Of a stretch of 24,104 bases of DNA, positions 1 through 10,203 are shown piece after piece. Position 1 is the first letter of the stretch, and every line of letters starts with the position of its first letter. Both the position numbers and the translations under genes were made by a program. The notes under the pieces were generated by a model, which had not been told where the DNA came from, made no database searches, and was given only the letters and a program-made list of their open reading frames with translations. The stretch comes from Saccoglossus kowalevskii (lineage: Eukaryota; Hemichordata; Enteropneusta; Harrimaniidae): NCBI RefSeq assembly GCF_000003605.2, contig NW_003140811.1, positions 267,505-291,608 on the forward strand, in the 5' to 3' direction.

Positions 1-897
1 TCGTGAATTACTTGCTCAAAAGGATAATACTAGTACTTAAATATCAACCATCCGCGCATGTTAATTATTCAAATTATGTAATTTACATATTTACAAATTT
101 GTAAATTGTGATCCCTTTTTTCAGTGTTCATTAATCAAATAAATCTAATGAAGGGTGTATCGGCCATCAAATTGTCACTCGCTTAGGCGACCCTTGTTCG
201 GTGGCGGCGTGATTTTAATCACGAAGCGGATGACGCCAAAATGCGGAGACACTCGTATAATATCGTGTGACTTGGCGGGTACTAGCTTACTGTGCATGTC
301 TTTCTGACCATGAAATACTAGGACTTATACGTCTATAGAGAAATATTCTGCCAGTTATTTTTGAGAGAGGCAGTGAGGTGCGCGTCGCTTACGTGACAAC
401 ACCCTCTGCCTTGTCAGTATACATCTCGCTAGTTGCGTGTTTAAAGCGTGGTGGTCGTCGCGCAGCGCGTGTTCGAATTTCATGTAAATAAACAAAATTT
501 TTTACACGCGTTGTATACGTCGCTATGCGTCTCATATCAAACAGGCCGCGACACGACGACTGCCTCCCTTTAAATGTCCGCAGTGTAGTTTATATAGTGT
601 TGCTAGTTTATAGGGATTAGTATAGTCTTCACACTGGAGAGACATGGTTGTCAGCACTGCTTGTGTCGATATAACAAAAAGCCCCATGACAAACAAGAGA
701 AAAAATACTATCAGAAAGAGAATGTTCATAACAACTAAAAAATTGGTGGTCCATAGAAAACCACGTATGACAGAATAGCTGATTTTCCGTTCAACTGCGA
801 GATCTCGCAAGTTGCGTGCAATACGTGTGGCGAACGTCTGTCGCAAAAACCGAACGATTTTGATTTTGAGCTCGAATTTCTTTATTTCGTAGCTCAC
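1..897. other. Unassigned spacer, left edge
   Basis: No gene is supported here. Bases 180-480 look somewhat richer in G+C than the surroundings, and there is a short hairpin at 208-223 (7-bp arms, 2-base loop). A minus-strand open frame at 532-897 contains one strongly hydrophobic stretch that resembles a membrane segment. It has no ATG at its start and lies directly beyond a possible splice donor, so it is more likely intron sequence whose T-rich strand happens to translate into Phe, Leu, Ile and Val. Confidence 0.5.
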
Positions 898-1108
898 ATC
901 GAAAGGCCGATCTTTGGCATGTGAACATTCCGTTTAAATCATCATCAAATTTGTACAGCACAATATTAAGCTTGGAAATATCCCCAAAAAATACTTTCGT
1001 GTTTGTCGAATCCCACGCGATGTTTTTCGCCACTACGACTTTTGTTTGTCCTGTTTTTACGTTCAATTTCACGCATAACGCGGGATCTCGCAGTGAACGG
1101 GAAGTGGT
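898..1108 (-). CDS. Possible internal exon, SMP-30/regucalcin-like beta-propeller
   Basis: Read on the minus strand, this 211-base stretch follows an acceptor-like TTTCCAATAG and ends at a good donor (GTGAGC at 897-892), giving 70 codons plus one base. The translation includes KTGQTKVVV, then NIAWDSTNTKVFFGDI, then VLYKFDDDLNG and CQRSAF. This order recalls one blade of SMP-30/regucalcin proteins, where a TG turn precedes a GLAW..D...FY..D strand and a FDYD..G....R.VF segment. The family comprises calcium-dependent lactonase-like six-bladed propellers. LRP/ROS-type YWTD propellers have a similar pattern and cannot be excluded. No matching neighbouring exon was found on the minus strand, so this may be a lone pseudo-exon or chance. 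Similarity was judged by eye only. Confidence 0.3.
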
Positions 1109-4100
1109 CTATTGGAAACTGTCGATTTATAGTCAGCAAACACGATGTATTACAGTTATATTAGTTCGAAAGCCCCTGTGTAATAATAATTGCAAAAATT
1201 TGAAAACAAATTAACCCAAATGCACGTATGACAATAAGTAATAGCTTTACTAATTGGCATACTCGTCTTGACGTGTCATGGTACGTATCAAACGTCGTTT
1301 TCATGTTCTAATAACTAATTGAAAACCGTGCATTTTAAAACGCATATCATCGTTCCCATGGGGATTATAGTGCCATCGGACATGATATGACAAATCATCG
1401 AGAAGAGAAAGAGAAGAAGAAGAGTATAAGTGCAATTTACGGGCAAACGTGTGTATCCCCCAGTCATACATATTGTAATATGATCGTTAATAATTTGCAT
1501 GATATTCTAAAGAACGTGATGAGCGGTTCGCTGTGTTACAAAATGTTTCATAATTGATTATCACAAATACCATTAGCTGAAAATATGTCATCCTTTTTCT
1601 CCAACAATGCACATAGGTCTATGCGTTAACTTGCGTATGGGCGTATTTTTGCGCTTTCAGATTAATCCTTTCGAACTTGAGCTGTCAGCGGGGTCGATTT
1701 GTCAGACTGCATCGCGATTTGTCTCGCTAAAACCATGTCATTCACATGTTCCCAACGAGAGAGCATTCGGCGTGCCACATTCGAGTTGCCTAGTTATTTG
1801 AAATTGCTTTTCCGAATAGTATAATAACAAGTTCGTTGACGACTCGTATTTTTGTCAAAATACGTAATAAAACATGTCATTTATTTCAGTCTCGTTCAAA
1901 TATCTATCTCTAACTCCACTACAAGGCACATGAATGTTAGATTCGATAAAGAACACGGCAAAATACAGCAACGACTGCAGTCGTTTGGAACAGTTGTGTT
2001 TGTGAATTAGTCATGTGATCGTGCACGTCGTAAAACTAATAAATAAATGATGACGTAGGCGTAGTCGCACAGAGCATCACGCACACCAGAAACCTCATTC
2101 AACGTCCATAATATCAGAAATGAGTGGGGGCATTTTGACACTTGAATTATTCCATGACCTAAATGTGACATATAAATAAGTCAGCCCGGTTGTATAAAGT
2201 ATGAACGTAAATAACAATCTATAGAATAAACGAGTGTAAATTATAATCGTATCTACGTTTCAATCTTACGCTGCCCTCGAAATACAAATGCGAAACGACA
2301 ATATGTAACGTTATAAACTACGGGATGTGTTTAGATAAACACAAGATATGTTTGTTACCTAGAATGTTTTGATAAATCAATAAAATTATCTAATGTTTTT
2401 CTGTGAATTATAAATCACCCCAATACCCATGGAATGACGGAGTCGCGTTATCTAAATCTGGAATGCGTTCAATGATGGCGGCGCCAGACATTCCTTCAGT
2501 TCCCGTGTTCTTCACTTTTATGGCCTTTTAAAGCGGGTGCTTTGTATAATATCTGAGATAATGGTGTACCTTAACAGTCCGGGAAGCATCTCGGCTAAGC
2601 AATTTAATGCTTTTCAATTCATTAGCTGCCATTTTTAAAAACATTAAAGTAGATGTCTACCTGATCTACCTCCATAATTAAACCACAGATTCTCTGTAAA
2701 TACAATTTATCAATTAAGCGATATCTCTTTGCTATGTAATGCAATATAAAAAGATCCTGTCGATATTGTGTCATTAAAACACAAGATTGGGTGTTATGCC
2801 TTTCGCGAAAACAAAGGAGACACTAAACCAATTGATTATAACGAAAATCTCCTCCATGGCGGTTTTAATACTGATGAAGAGAACCCGCAATTCGTGGTGG
2901 TTATGTAATTAGTATATATGCTGAATACGGCAATGCACTATTTTATGTGTACGAATAGTGATGACGATGACGGTAATAAGTGTATTGTAAATTTCATTCA
3001 CTTCAAAGTATAGTCCGAAATACAGTTTCAGCAAACTCCAATTTGATTTATTAGAAGTGAGTCGGGAAATCAAAATCAGAAAAAAAAGTCCTCTATGCAT
3101 AAACATTTAACCCGTGGAGATGCTGCGTCCGTACATATTCTAAAACGCGCTAATATTGACAATATGGTTTGTTTTGTGTGTATCTTGTAGACACAACGAA
3201 TTACTCTATTAACCTAAGATGCCAGAAGCAATTTAAAATTACAAATCTTCTCTCACAATTCCAATTCTTCAAGCGTTTGCCATGGTTACTATTAAAAAAA
3301 AGGTTCATTTACACGCAATCCCGCCATATTTTTGTTGTCGTTTATGATTCTTACAATCGAGCGTTTAATTTCTTAATTAAAAATACTCTATATTAATAGG
3401 GAATATTTACAGTGTTTAATTACGTAAACAACTATTATATGTATGCATTTTGCCAACAATATATGCGTTACAATTTGTCTAATATATACCTGCGCTTTTA
3501 GGCAAAGGTACATTAGATGCATATCTTAGTTTCAGTAGTATTTCAGTAGTCAAATATTTAATGATGAATTACATTGTATATTGTCATTCAATTTAATATG
3601 TGCTACTATAGAATGAACGTATTCGGCGAAATTCAAATAACGCCCAATATAAACTGATACTACATAGGAAGTAATGTTATTATATGTAGTATATGTGTAG
3701 GTAAATTTTATCATATTTTATAATTGTCCTCAAGTTATTTCTTTTGAACTGCGGTAGCTAGTGGCAAGTATAATACAGTGTATTGGCATCAATAAACAGC
3801 ATTATATGTAATGAGGAACGAATAAATAATTTTCCACATTGGCTCATGTAGAATGCATCGCAACATAATGACCATGACGTATTAAGGTTTTGTTTGTTTT
3901 TTATAAAGTTAAAACACAATACTAACTATAGTAAAAATAACAATATTTATTTATAGCCGATAACAAATTCTCGGGATCAACGTAAGTAAAGTCACAGAGA
4001 AAAATAAAGACATATTCATGGAAAGAAACAAATCTGAACATTTAAACAAATACTTTAATAAATGCGATTGATTAAGATTTTGGGTATGCCAAAATCACAG

Positions 4101-4316
4101 TACAATTGACAATAAAACAAATGCGATTAATTTACTGATATTTACTCTATGGAGCAGCCATCTTGAATTCGGCTCGAAACTAAATAAAGAGACAAGTTGG
4201 GAAACCTTTTTTTCAGATCACTACAAATCAAGAAAAAAACATACTTAACTTTTACAACGATCTACTGGGCAACACTAATGCAATCATAACAACAAACGGC
4301 TTAATTCGTCGTTTTG
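1109..4316. other. Unassigned AT-rich spacer
   Basis: No gene is supported. ORFs of 61-75 codons occur on both strands but lack convincing starts, splice contexts or recognisable motifs. A plus-strand open stretch at about 2752-2904 reads like protein (AFRENKGD, then LLHGGFNTDEENPQF) and lies between in-frame stops. Its possible splice sites are weak, so it is not called. A short direct duplication (TTTCAGTAGTA) lies near 3530-3550. Confidence 0.5.
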
Positions 4317-4955
4317 CAGTTTTGGGACCATGTTTCTGCGTATTAAGGAGCTGATTTTCAAATTACTTTTCTCATTTCGGCAAAATATCCAAAAAGATCT
4401 GAGCGGATTTTGCTCAAATACATTTTAGTTTTAAGGCCATGATTATGCATATTAAGTAGATAATTTGCATATTATCTCATTCAGAAACTTAACGGATTTT
4501 GATCAAATTTTGTACATAACCCTGTGTCAATACGCGGATATGAGTTTTGGAGCCATGTTCGTGCATATTTAGTAGCTAATTTGAATATTATTATCATCTC
4601 TTTTCATCACGTGTTATCACAATCTCAAAAACATAGTACATAGTATCCTGGGGCTAATGTGCATAGGTGATTGGTTTTTTTGGGCCTTGTTCGTGCTTAT
4701 TAAGTAGCTAATTTTAATATTAATTATCTTATTTAAGCCTGTTTAATCAAAATCTCAAAAACTTCTGAGCGGATTTTGAATAAATTTAATACAAAGCTGT
4801 GTTAAGGTAATAAACAAACATGATTAGTTTTGAGACCACATTCGTGCATAAGTAGGTGACTTGCATATTATCTCATTCCATTTTGCAAGTCAAATTTAAA
4901 AACTTCAGAACAAATTTTGTTAAAAATTGCTATATATTGGCGCTGAAACAAAACA
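4317..4955 (+). repeat. Degenerate minisatellite, about five units of 110-150 bp
   Basis: Five diverged tandem copies begin near 4317, 4427, 4543, 4671 and 4825. Each starts with a version of AGTTTTGGGACCATGTTCGT, continues with GCATATTAAGTAGCTAATTT and a TATTATCTCATT-like stretch, and several contain CTGAGCGGATTTTG. Unit length drifts from about 110 to 152 bp because of indels, mainly in the middle. The reading frame is not kept between units, so this is non-coding tandem DNA. The outer boundaries are approximate because the last unit fades out. Confidence 0.8.
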
Positions 4956-5069
4956 ACATTGATTGCATATTTCTTATTTACACATTTGCACGGGAGCTTT
5001 GCAGAGTTTAACTTTGATCTATGTATGAGATGAATAATGTAATGTTTTAATTAAACATCAACAGTAGTT

Positions 5070-5430
5070 GCGTTATTGTTGAAGAATGTGGTGATTTAAG
5101 AGATCAAACGCCTTCCGCAAATCAATAAAGACTACACAATTTAATTTCCTCCATCCATTATTGAACGCCAATAATACACAATTTGTAGCAGGCTACTTGG
5201 ACACGAGTGGTCAGCTTTTAACCCTGACTGCGAAGCATAGAGTAATTTATTATTCGATAAAAAAAGTGATAAAATTATTGTGAGTATATCGTTCCAGGAT
5301 TTTCTATAGTAATGGAAATAAACACAGCCTAGGGAAGACAATTAAACAATTTTGAAGGTATCTGAAGCGATTTTCAAAACTTTGGGGATTATTTCATCAT
5401 ACCCAGTGGCTTTTTGCGTTAATACTGAGT
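5070..5430 (-). pseudogene. Reverse-transcriptase fragment of a non-LTR retrotransposon
   Basis: Minus-strand reading gives three RT blocks in the right order but in shifting frames. First comes KKATGYDEIIPKVLKIAS (about 5430-5350), matching the palm entry motif of LINE RTs. Then LLYASQSGLKADHSC with ALLQ-like SLLQIVYYW (within 5341-5141). Last is VVFIDLRKAFDLLNHHILQQ (about 5135-5073), which is motif A with its catalytic Asp at bases 5123-5121. The SQSG...HSC and DLRKAFD..NH patterns are typical of CR1/jockey-like LINEs. Between the first two blocks the usual RPIS.LP segment is mutated, and frameshifts lie near 5340 and 5140. Motif C (YADD) was not found at lower coordinates, so the copy is truncated or too decayed beyond about 5070. 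Weak RT-like residues may extend to about 4990. Confidence 0.88.
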
Positions 5431-6868
5431 AGCGTTTTTACTTTTTTTACTAAACAGTGGAGGAATTGAGAAGTGTAACCCAATTACTTTTGAGCATGCT
5501 GTTTAATTTCATTGAGACAATGCATTGTTTGATTGTCGAACACCTGTTTATAGGAGTTGGATTGTGGATAAAAATGGTTAATCGGAAACTACTCAGTGTG
5601 GAGTTTTGAGTAGTATACATCTCGGACATGAAATAATACTAAAACAGAGTCATGCAAAGATCAAAGCTAACAATTGCAGTCTCATTGTTTTTAAAGCTTC
5701 GTTTTTATCATATAGTCTAGTCATTTTATTCAAAAACAGTGGACAACCCACTGTGGAATAGTGCATAATTTGCATAAACCCACGATGACCAGAATATTAT
5801 GGATTAAACATGTCATACACATGCTTTATTTTCATTTCTGGTATGGTCTAGATAATTTATTTTGTAATTACAGTACGCTAATAAACCTTAAGTTCGTGGA
5901 CAATAATGCCATATACCTTCTTTCGTTGAGTAATGCAAAGCTAATTATTATGCAACAAATGACAAGTTATTAAGAGGACGATCTTAACTGATGGCACTAT
6001 TAGTGTTGCATATTAACATGGTATCCTACTTTTTTAATTTATTTTTTAGTTTAATGGTGCTACGCAGTTATCATGTACAAACCCGTGGCTATTAATGACA
6101 ATTTTTCTTTTCTCCCAATGTATCTTGAACATATGCACAGTTTTGTCATTGGGTGTTCTTCTCTGCATGGGATTAATTATAATAATCCACCTATATAGAC
6201 TGGGTAGGTTATGTATATCAAAAGCATTTAAATCCTTACTTAAAAGTTTGAATGTCTGAATCATTTAATCTATAGAACTGAATTGTGCATGATAGCTACT
6301 TTGTAGATTACAGAGACAATTCTGGATTGAAACATAGTGTAAAGGCTAGGTTTTGTGTTTGTCTTGTAATTCAAACACAACTTAAATGTATCAGTATATA
6401 TAGTGCAGCGATATTGTGCTACTAGGGCACACTTGTTGTCAACGCAGCTGTGAAATTCATCATGGGGTTCAATACTAGCTGGTAATTGTAAAATTACAAG
6501 CTTTTAAAATGCTGTTTATATTGCCGCAAATTGTAGATAAATTGTCTGAAATGACAGAATGTGCCAGTGCGGAGGAGCAAAGCCCAAAAATACGTGGCTT
6601 ATTGTCTTTAATGAGGTGTACTATTAGATGAATAGTTGGCTAGAGGTAAGATTTGTCTGAGCCTAGCTGTATCACACATATTTTAAAGGTGGTAAAGGGG
6701 ATAAACCATTGGCTTGTTGAACAAGATACCTTTGTTTATTTTCACAAGTACACATTTCTAAACTTGTTGGCGAGTATAGATCGACAATATTGAGAGTTGA
6801 TGAAAGCTATTCCATAATTTCTCTGAATTAAAATTGGTTGGCTGATATAAAATAATACTTGATTATTG
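5431..6868. other. Unassigned spacer between RT remnant and pseudogene
   Basis: Part of this stretch may be upstream sequence of the minus-strand retrotransposon at 5070-5430, since it lies on the 5' side of that coding fragment, but I could not recognise endonuclease motifs in any frame. ORFs at 5761-5973 (plus) and 6046-6264 (minus) have no family resemblance and are treated as chance. A small palindrome (CAGTGGACAACCCACTG) lies near 5738-5755. Confidence 0.45.
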
Positions 6869-8814
6869 ATGAACTGCAGTCTGCCTTGTGCCAATGTTAC
6901 CCGGTCAGAAAAGTACTACACTTAGGGTCTGATGGAATCAAGAGAGTGAATGAGGCCAGAGGGATAAACAATCACCACAATGCCTGGGCAACAAGTTTTT
7001 CAGGACTGTCGAGAAATATACTGCGACCAACAGAGTGTATACGCATTTAAGTGTAAGTAAGCTTCTGACTTCTCAGGTCCAATACGATCTGGAGGTGAAA
7101 CTTTTGACTACAGCAATAAAACAGACTTATATGATGGGAAAAAGAATTCCTATAAATTGGTACTAGTCTGAAGTTATGACCTCCAGAAAATATTGTTAAA
7201 TGAATGCACAGAAAGAAATGATGATTGGGGCACACAGAGTAAACCTATTATGGGATTTGTCAATGGCCTTCATGTAGCTGATGCTGTCTAATACCAAGAT
7301 TTCAGTGTCAATTTTCTGATGGAAAATTAAATTCATCAAAAATATATTTCTCATGAAGATACTTCTACAAAGCGTGTTAAACACAGTATTTAGTACAAAC
7401 AGAAGCATTCATGATAGTCATTGAGTATTTAGAAAAAAAGCGTAGTTCTCATCAGTTGGGTAGCAACTCTCACTGTTACACCAGATAACTTATTTACAAT
7501 ATGTGGCAGACAATGTTGACCACAACATCCATACCATATATGGCCACAACACTTTCATGGAATGGGAATTATAGGGTCAATACCACCTGGCACTTCTAGC
7601 AGTAGGATCATTCCACAAGTAAATGTCACAGCAGAAGACTTCGCAGCTGTTGGTCGTGTATATATCAAGCATTTGATAGCCTTGGTCTTATTTGATTTGA
7701 TACAGTCAACGCACTATACGAAATTCGAGAACATGATGTTGAGGATCCCACTGCCTATATGCTTATCTGCTGTGAAGTATCTTATTGTCCCTGCAGTAAC
7801 CTTGACCAGCCTTGGCTGGTATGATGCAGTTAGTTCACAAGGGTGATCATTCAGGAAGCTCCTCTGGCTGATTCTTGCCAATGTTAGATATGAATCCGAG
7901 TGACATGACATATCGGTATTCAAAATGGCGTAACACAAACTCTTACATTTTATCAGCTCCTTACTGGAGTGCAGATATGCAAGCAACACAGTAGGTCATA
8001 TGCTGAGTGTAAAAACAATTTCCAGAGCCATACATAGTATACATGTAGATGGAAGACCTGATTGACACTGGCTAGAATACAAGTGAACTTTCTAATAGAG
8101 TATGTTTTGATGAGGAGTATTAGGACTACAGGTGGATCGACATGAGAACGTGGCATAACACAACACAACAGCTTGTGTGGTTGCTGTCTTCCAATGCCTG
8201 GTCAGAGGTGAACTTCGCCATGCAGGATCTGACGAGTGAACGACTGAGACTTCAATGACAAGACAGAAGGACATGGCAGATTCACAGGAGCACTTTACAT
8301 TCCTAGTCTCAAGAATTCCCTTGCACGAGAATACCCAACTGTGCAGTATTGTGACTGGTGTTATGGCTGCTGCCATTATGAATGTTCAGTGTTACAGAAA
8401 TGATGGAAACAAGATACTGAAAATGATAGTTGCCGGAAAAGTATTGCCCAATATACATTTAACACAAAGAACAAGTAACAGCACTGCAGTGTGAATCAGG
8501 AAAAAGGTGATCCATATAGTATAGATCCTCATCTTCTTTTCAGAGATTATGGGCCCTGGGGATATGCAATGATAAACTCGCAGACGTATTTCAATATGCG
8601 CTCTGCCGTTAATCTCTAGAATTCTTTTAGAATAAGTTTACACCTTCTCTGGAAAAATAAAGCTTCCTTGTTATGCGCCTGTACTGCCTGTAGGAGGGTA
8701 TCCAATAGATTCTTGGTGGTGGCACTCATACACAGAATCCCATGGAAGTATGGCACTACATATAATGAGATATGCTAGCGATACATCAGCTATATGACAT
8801 GTCACTTTGTTTAA

Positions 8815-9100
8815 CCAGTCCTTGTGTTTGATTGATATTTATCAGGGCCCAGCACAAAGAACACAACACTGCAACGGAAAGCAGGGCTGTTGGGCCAACT
8901 ATACACTTCAGGGGACATGGTATTCAATATGATATTTTTCTTTTTATCTCCCTGCTTAGTGATAAACCTGAGCATCATGGTTGTCACACAGAACATACTA
9001 GAGCTGGACCCCTAATTGTACAGATTGCTATTGCTAATGCTCAAAGAACAACAAACACTCTTTTCTTGTTGCAGATGAAACAGAAAACTTAAAAGACTCT
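8815..9100 (+). other. PIN/FEN1-like nuclease-type block inside the pseudogene
   Basis: Within the pseudogene the segment LVFD-YLSGPSTKNTT (TGA at 8833 in place of the expected Gly codon) is followed about 130 bases later by LSDKPEHHGCHTEH and LIVQIAIANAQRT. The stretch ADETEN after 9071 corresponds to the place where relatives carry an Asp-Asp-x-Asp-Leu-Leu motif. An Asp near VFD.Y plus a later DxD is the acidic arrangement of PIN/XPG/FEN1-type metal-dependent nucleases. The nuclease assignment is an inference from motif spacing, not a demonstrated activity. In this copy the acidic residues are partly lost, so no activity is expected. Confidence 0.45.
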
Positions 9101-9664
9101 GCTTCCACTCACACCTCACACTAAATACACTCTTTCGACAAGAACTTTGCAATAGCTGAAAAGGGCACCCAGATGTTGGAATATGCTATGCTGAGATCCA
9201 TAATTGGCCCATGCATGCTATTCTTGGGTGCGACACCACTTTCCACATATATGGACTTGGAAAGGGAGTAGCACTAAAAAACTAAAGCTTTACGCACCAA
9301 TCGGGCATTTCGAACAGACAGAAGTGTTTAGAAATCTACACAGCACAAAATATGATGTGATAGCAGCAAGGGAAGATGTCATAGTTACCTTATACAAAGG
9401 TGAACCAGGTGACAAACCTGATTACTTCAGGCTACAAAGCTTCCATTAGAAGATAGGCAGTAGCACATCATGGGTGAAGCCAGAGGCGCTTTCTTCGACT
9501 TCAGCAGCTGCTGAGTTTCACGGCATCCACGTGCATTTGCAAGTAGAGCAGTGGAATGCACCCTGTGGTCATATGACTGGGGTTGGTACAAAAAAGATGG
9601 GATGTACCTGACAGTACTAACAGACATAGAAGCAGCCCCAAAGGAGCTGCTGGATGCAGTGAGG

Positions 9665-9742
9665 TGTCATTACCATACGGTATGTAGCAGCAGATGGTAT
9701 TCCTGCAGGAAGAATGGTCTAGACTGTTCAACTGGATGTGGA
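9665..9742 (+). other. CXC-like cysteine-rich C-terminal motif of the pseudogene
   Basis: The end of the pseudogene reads C-H-Y-H-T-V-C, then a Cys in YSCRKNGLDC, then STGCG, giving Cys spacings of 5, 6, 5 and 3 residues. This resembles the CXC (tesmin/TSO1-type) zinc-binding repeat, C-x-C...C....C-x-C...G..C...C, with two of the usual Cys replaced here by Tyr (CHY and WYSC). CXC domains bind zinc and often DNA. A short polar tail and TAA follow. The match is by pattern only. Confidence 0.45.
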
Positions 9743-9760
9743 AGACGAACTGACACATAA

Positions 9761-10203
9761 AGAATAAGTCAATAACAACCAACTACAGATTACCATCTTA
9801 TAAAATTAACATATTATTGATAAGAAGACATTGACCTTGACATCCAGGTGTATATGCTTGTTGTGAAATGTGAGAGGCATATACAATTTATATGAATACA
9901 AAATAATGTCAAAATTGGAACAATATTGGACAATATAGTCCGTAATATTGTTTCGTCCATCTTGGATTTTAATAGACTTTTTGTTGTGTTTTTTTTTTCT
10001 GAGATGAGTGTAGATAACAAATTCTGTTTCAATTTGTGTTGAGTCATTTCATACATTTACTAGACTAATATAGAGAGATACACTCTTTAAGTCGCTACGA
10101 TAAGTAACCTCTAGTCGACTTCAGTCGCGGAAAATGAAGATGGAAACCATGCCATGTGGCAGTTCATAAATATGTGGGGGAATGTTCACATTGGCATTAA
10201 ATA
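9761..10203. other. 3' flank of pseudogene and spacer
   Basis: No coding signal. No poly(A) tract or obvious target-site duplication directly follows the pseudogene stop, so a LINE-driven retrocopy is not demonstrated. A hairpin lies at 9917-9954. The last 100 bases would be the promoter or 5' leader of the candidate gene beginning at 10204. CATAAATATG near 10166-10177 could serve as a TATA-like element but is not distinctive in AT-rich DNA. Confidence 0.45.
9917..9954. repeat. Hairpin-forming inverted repeat
   Basis: GGAACAATATTGGAC and GTCCGTAATATTGTTTC are inverted copies (one small bulge) around a 6-base AATATA loop, forming a stem of about 14 pairs. It lies about 160 bases past the stop codon of the preceding pseudogene and could be a structured 3' end of that unit or an unrelated palindrome. 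Confidence 0.6.

Larger units (their letters stand above)
6869..9760 (+). pseudogene. Decayed copy of an uncharacterised multi-domain family (Cys-rich N-term, PIN/FEN1-like block, CXC-like C-term)
   Basis: About 2.9 kb of collinear protein similarity runs through all three plus frames. I recognise the family from memory as unnamed predicted proteins repeated in marine-invertebrate genomes; its function is unknown. Likely start is ATG 6869 (MNCS, Cys-rich). In order follow GQQVFQDCREIYC (6986), GGETFDYSNK (7091), ERNDDWG (about 7210), EAFMIVIEYLEKK (7402), TVTPDN (about 7465), QYVADNVDHN (7497), IIGSIPPGT and VNVTAEDFAAVGRV (7567-7665), MMQLVHKGDHSGSSS (7821) and LPMLDMNPSDMT after a TGA at 7869. 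Then NTVGHMLSVKTISRAI (7985), IEYVLMRSIRTTGG (8095), SEVNFAMQDLTS (about 8200), KILKMIVAGKV (about 8410), DPHLLF (8524), LVFD-YLSGPSTKNTT (8821-8871), LIVQIAIANAQRT (about 9015), DVIAAREDVIVTLYKG (about 9357), and WSYDWGWYKKDGMYL before five spaced Cys (9665-9739). Stop is 9758-9760. At least ten frame changes and many stops show it is dead. Several expected middle segments are missing, for example around 7443 and 7983. No introns are apparent, so a retrocopy or mobile-element origin is possible but unproven. Confidence 0.87.

Noticed and set aside
470-490. tRNA-like GTTCGAATTTC (B-box resemblance)
   Set aside because: The flanking bases do not form a T-stem, and there is no A box or acceptor stem nearby.
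532-897. 121-codon minus-strand frame with a membrane-like segment
   Set aside because: It has no ATG at its start (it begins GTG at a splice-donor-like site), and its Phe/Leu/Ile/Val-rich stretch is what T-rich spacer translates into.
2752-2904. Protein-like open stretch (AFRENKGD, LLHGGFNTDEENPQF)
   Set aside because: Only about 50 codons, no good splice sites and no family match.
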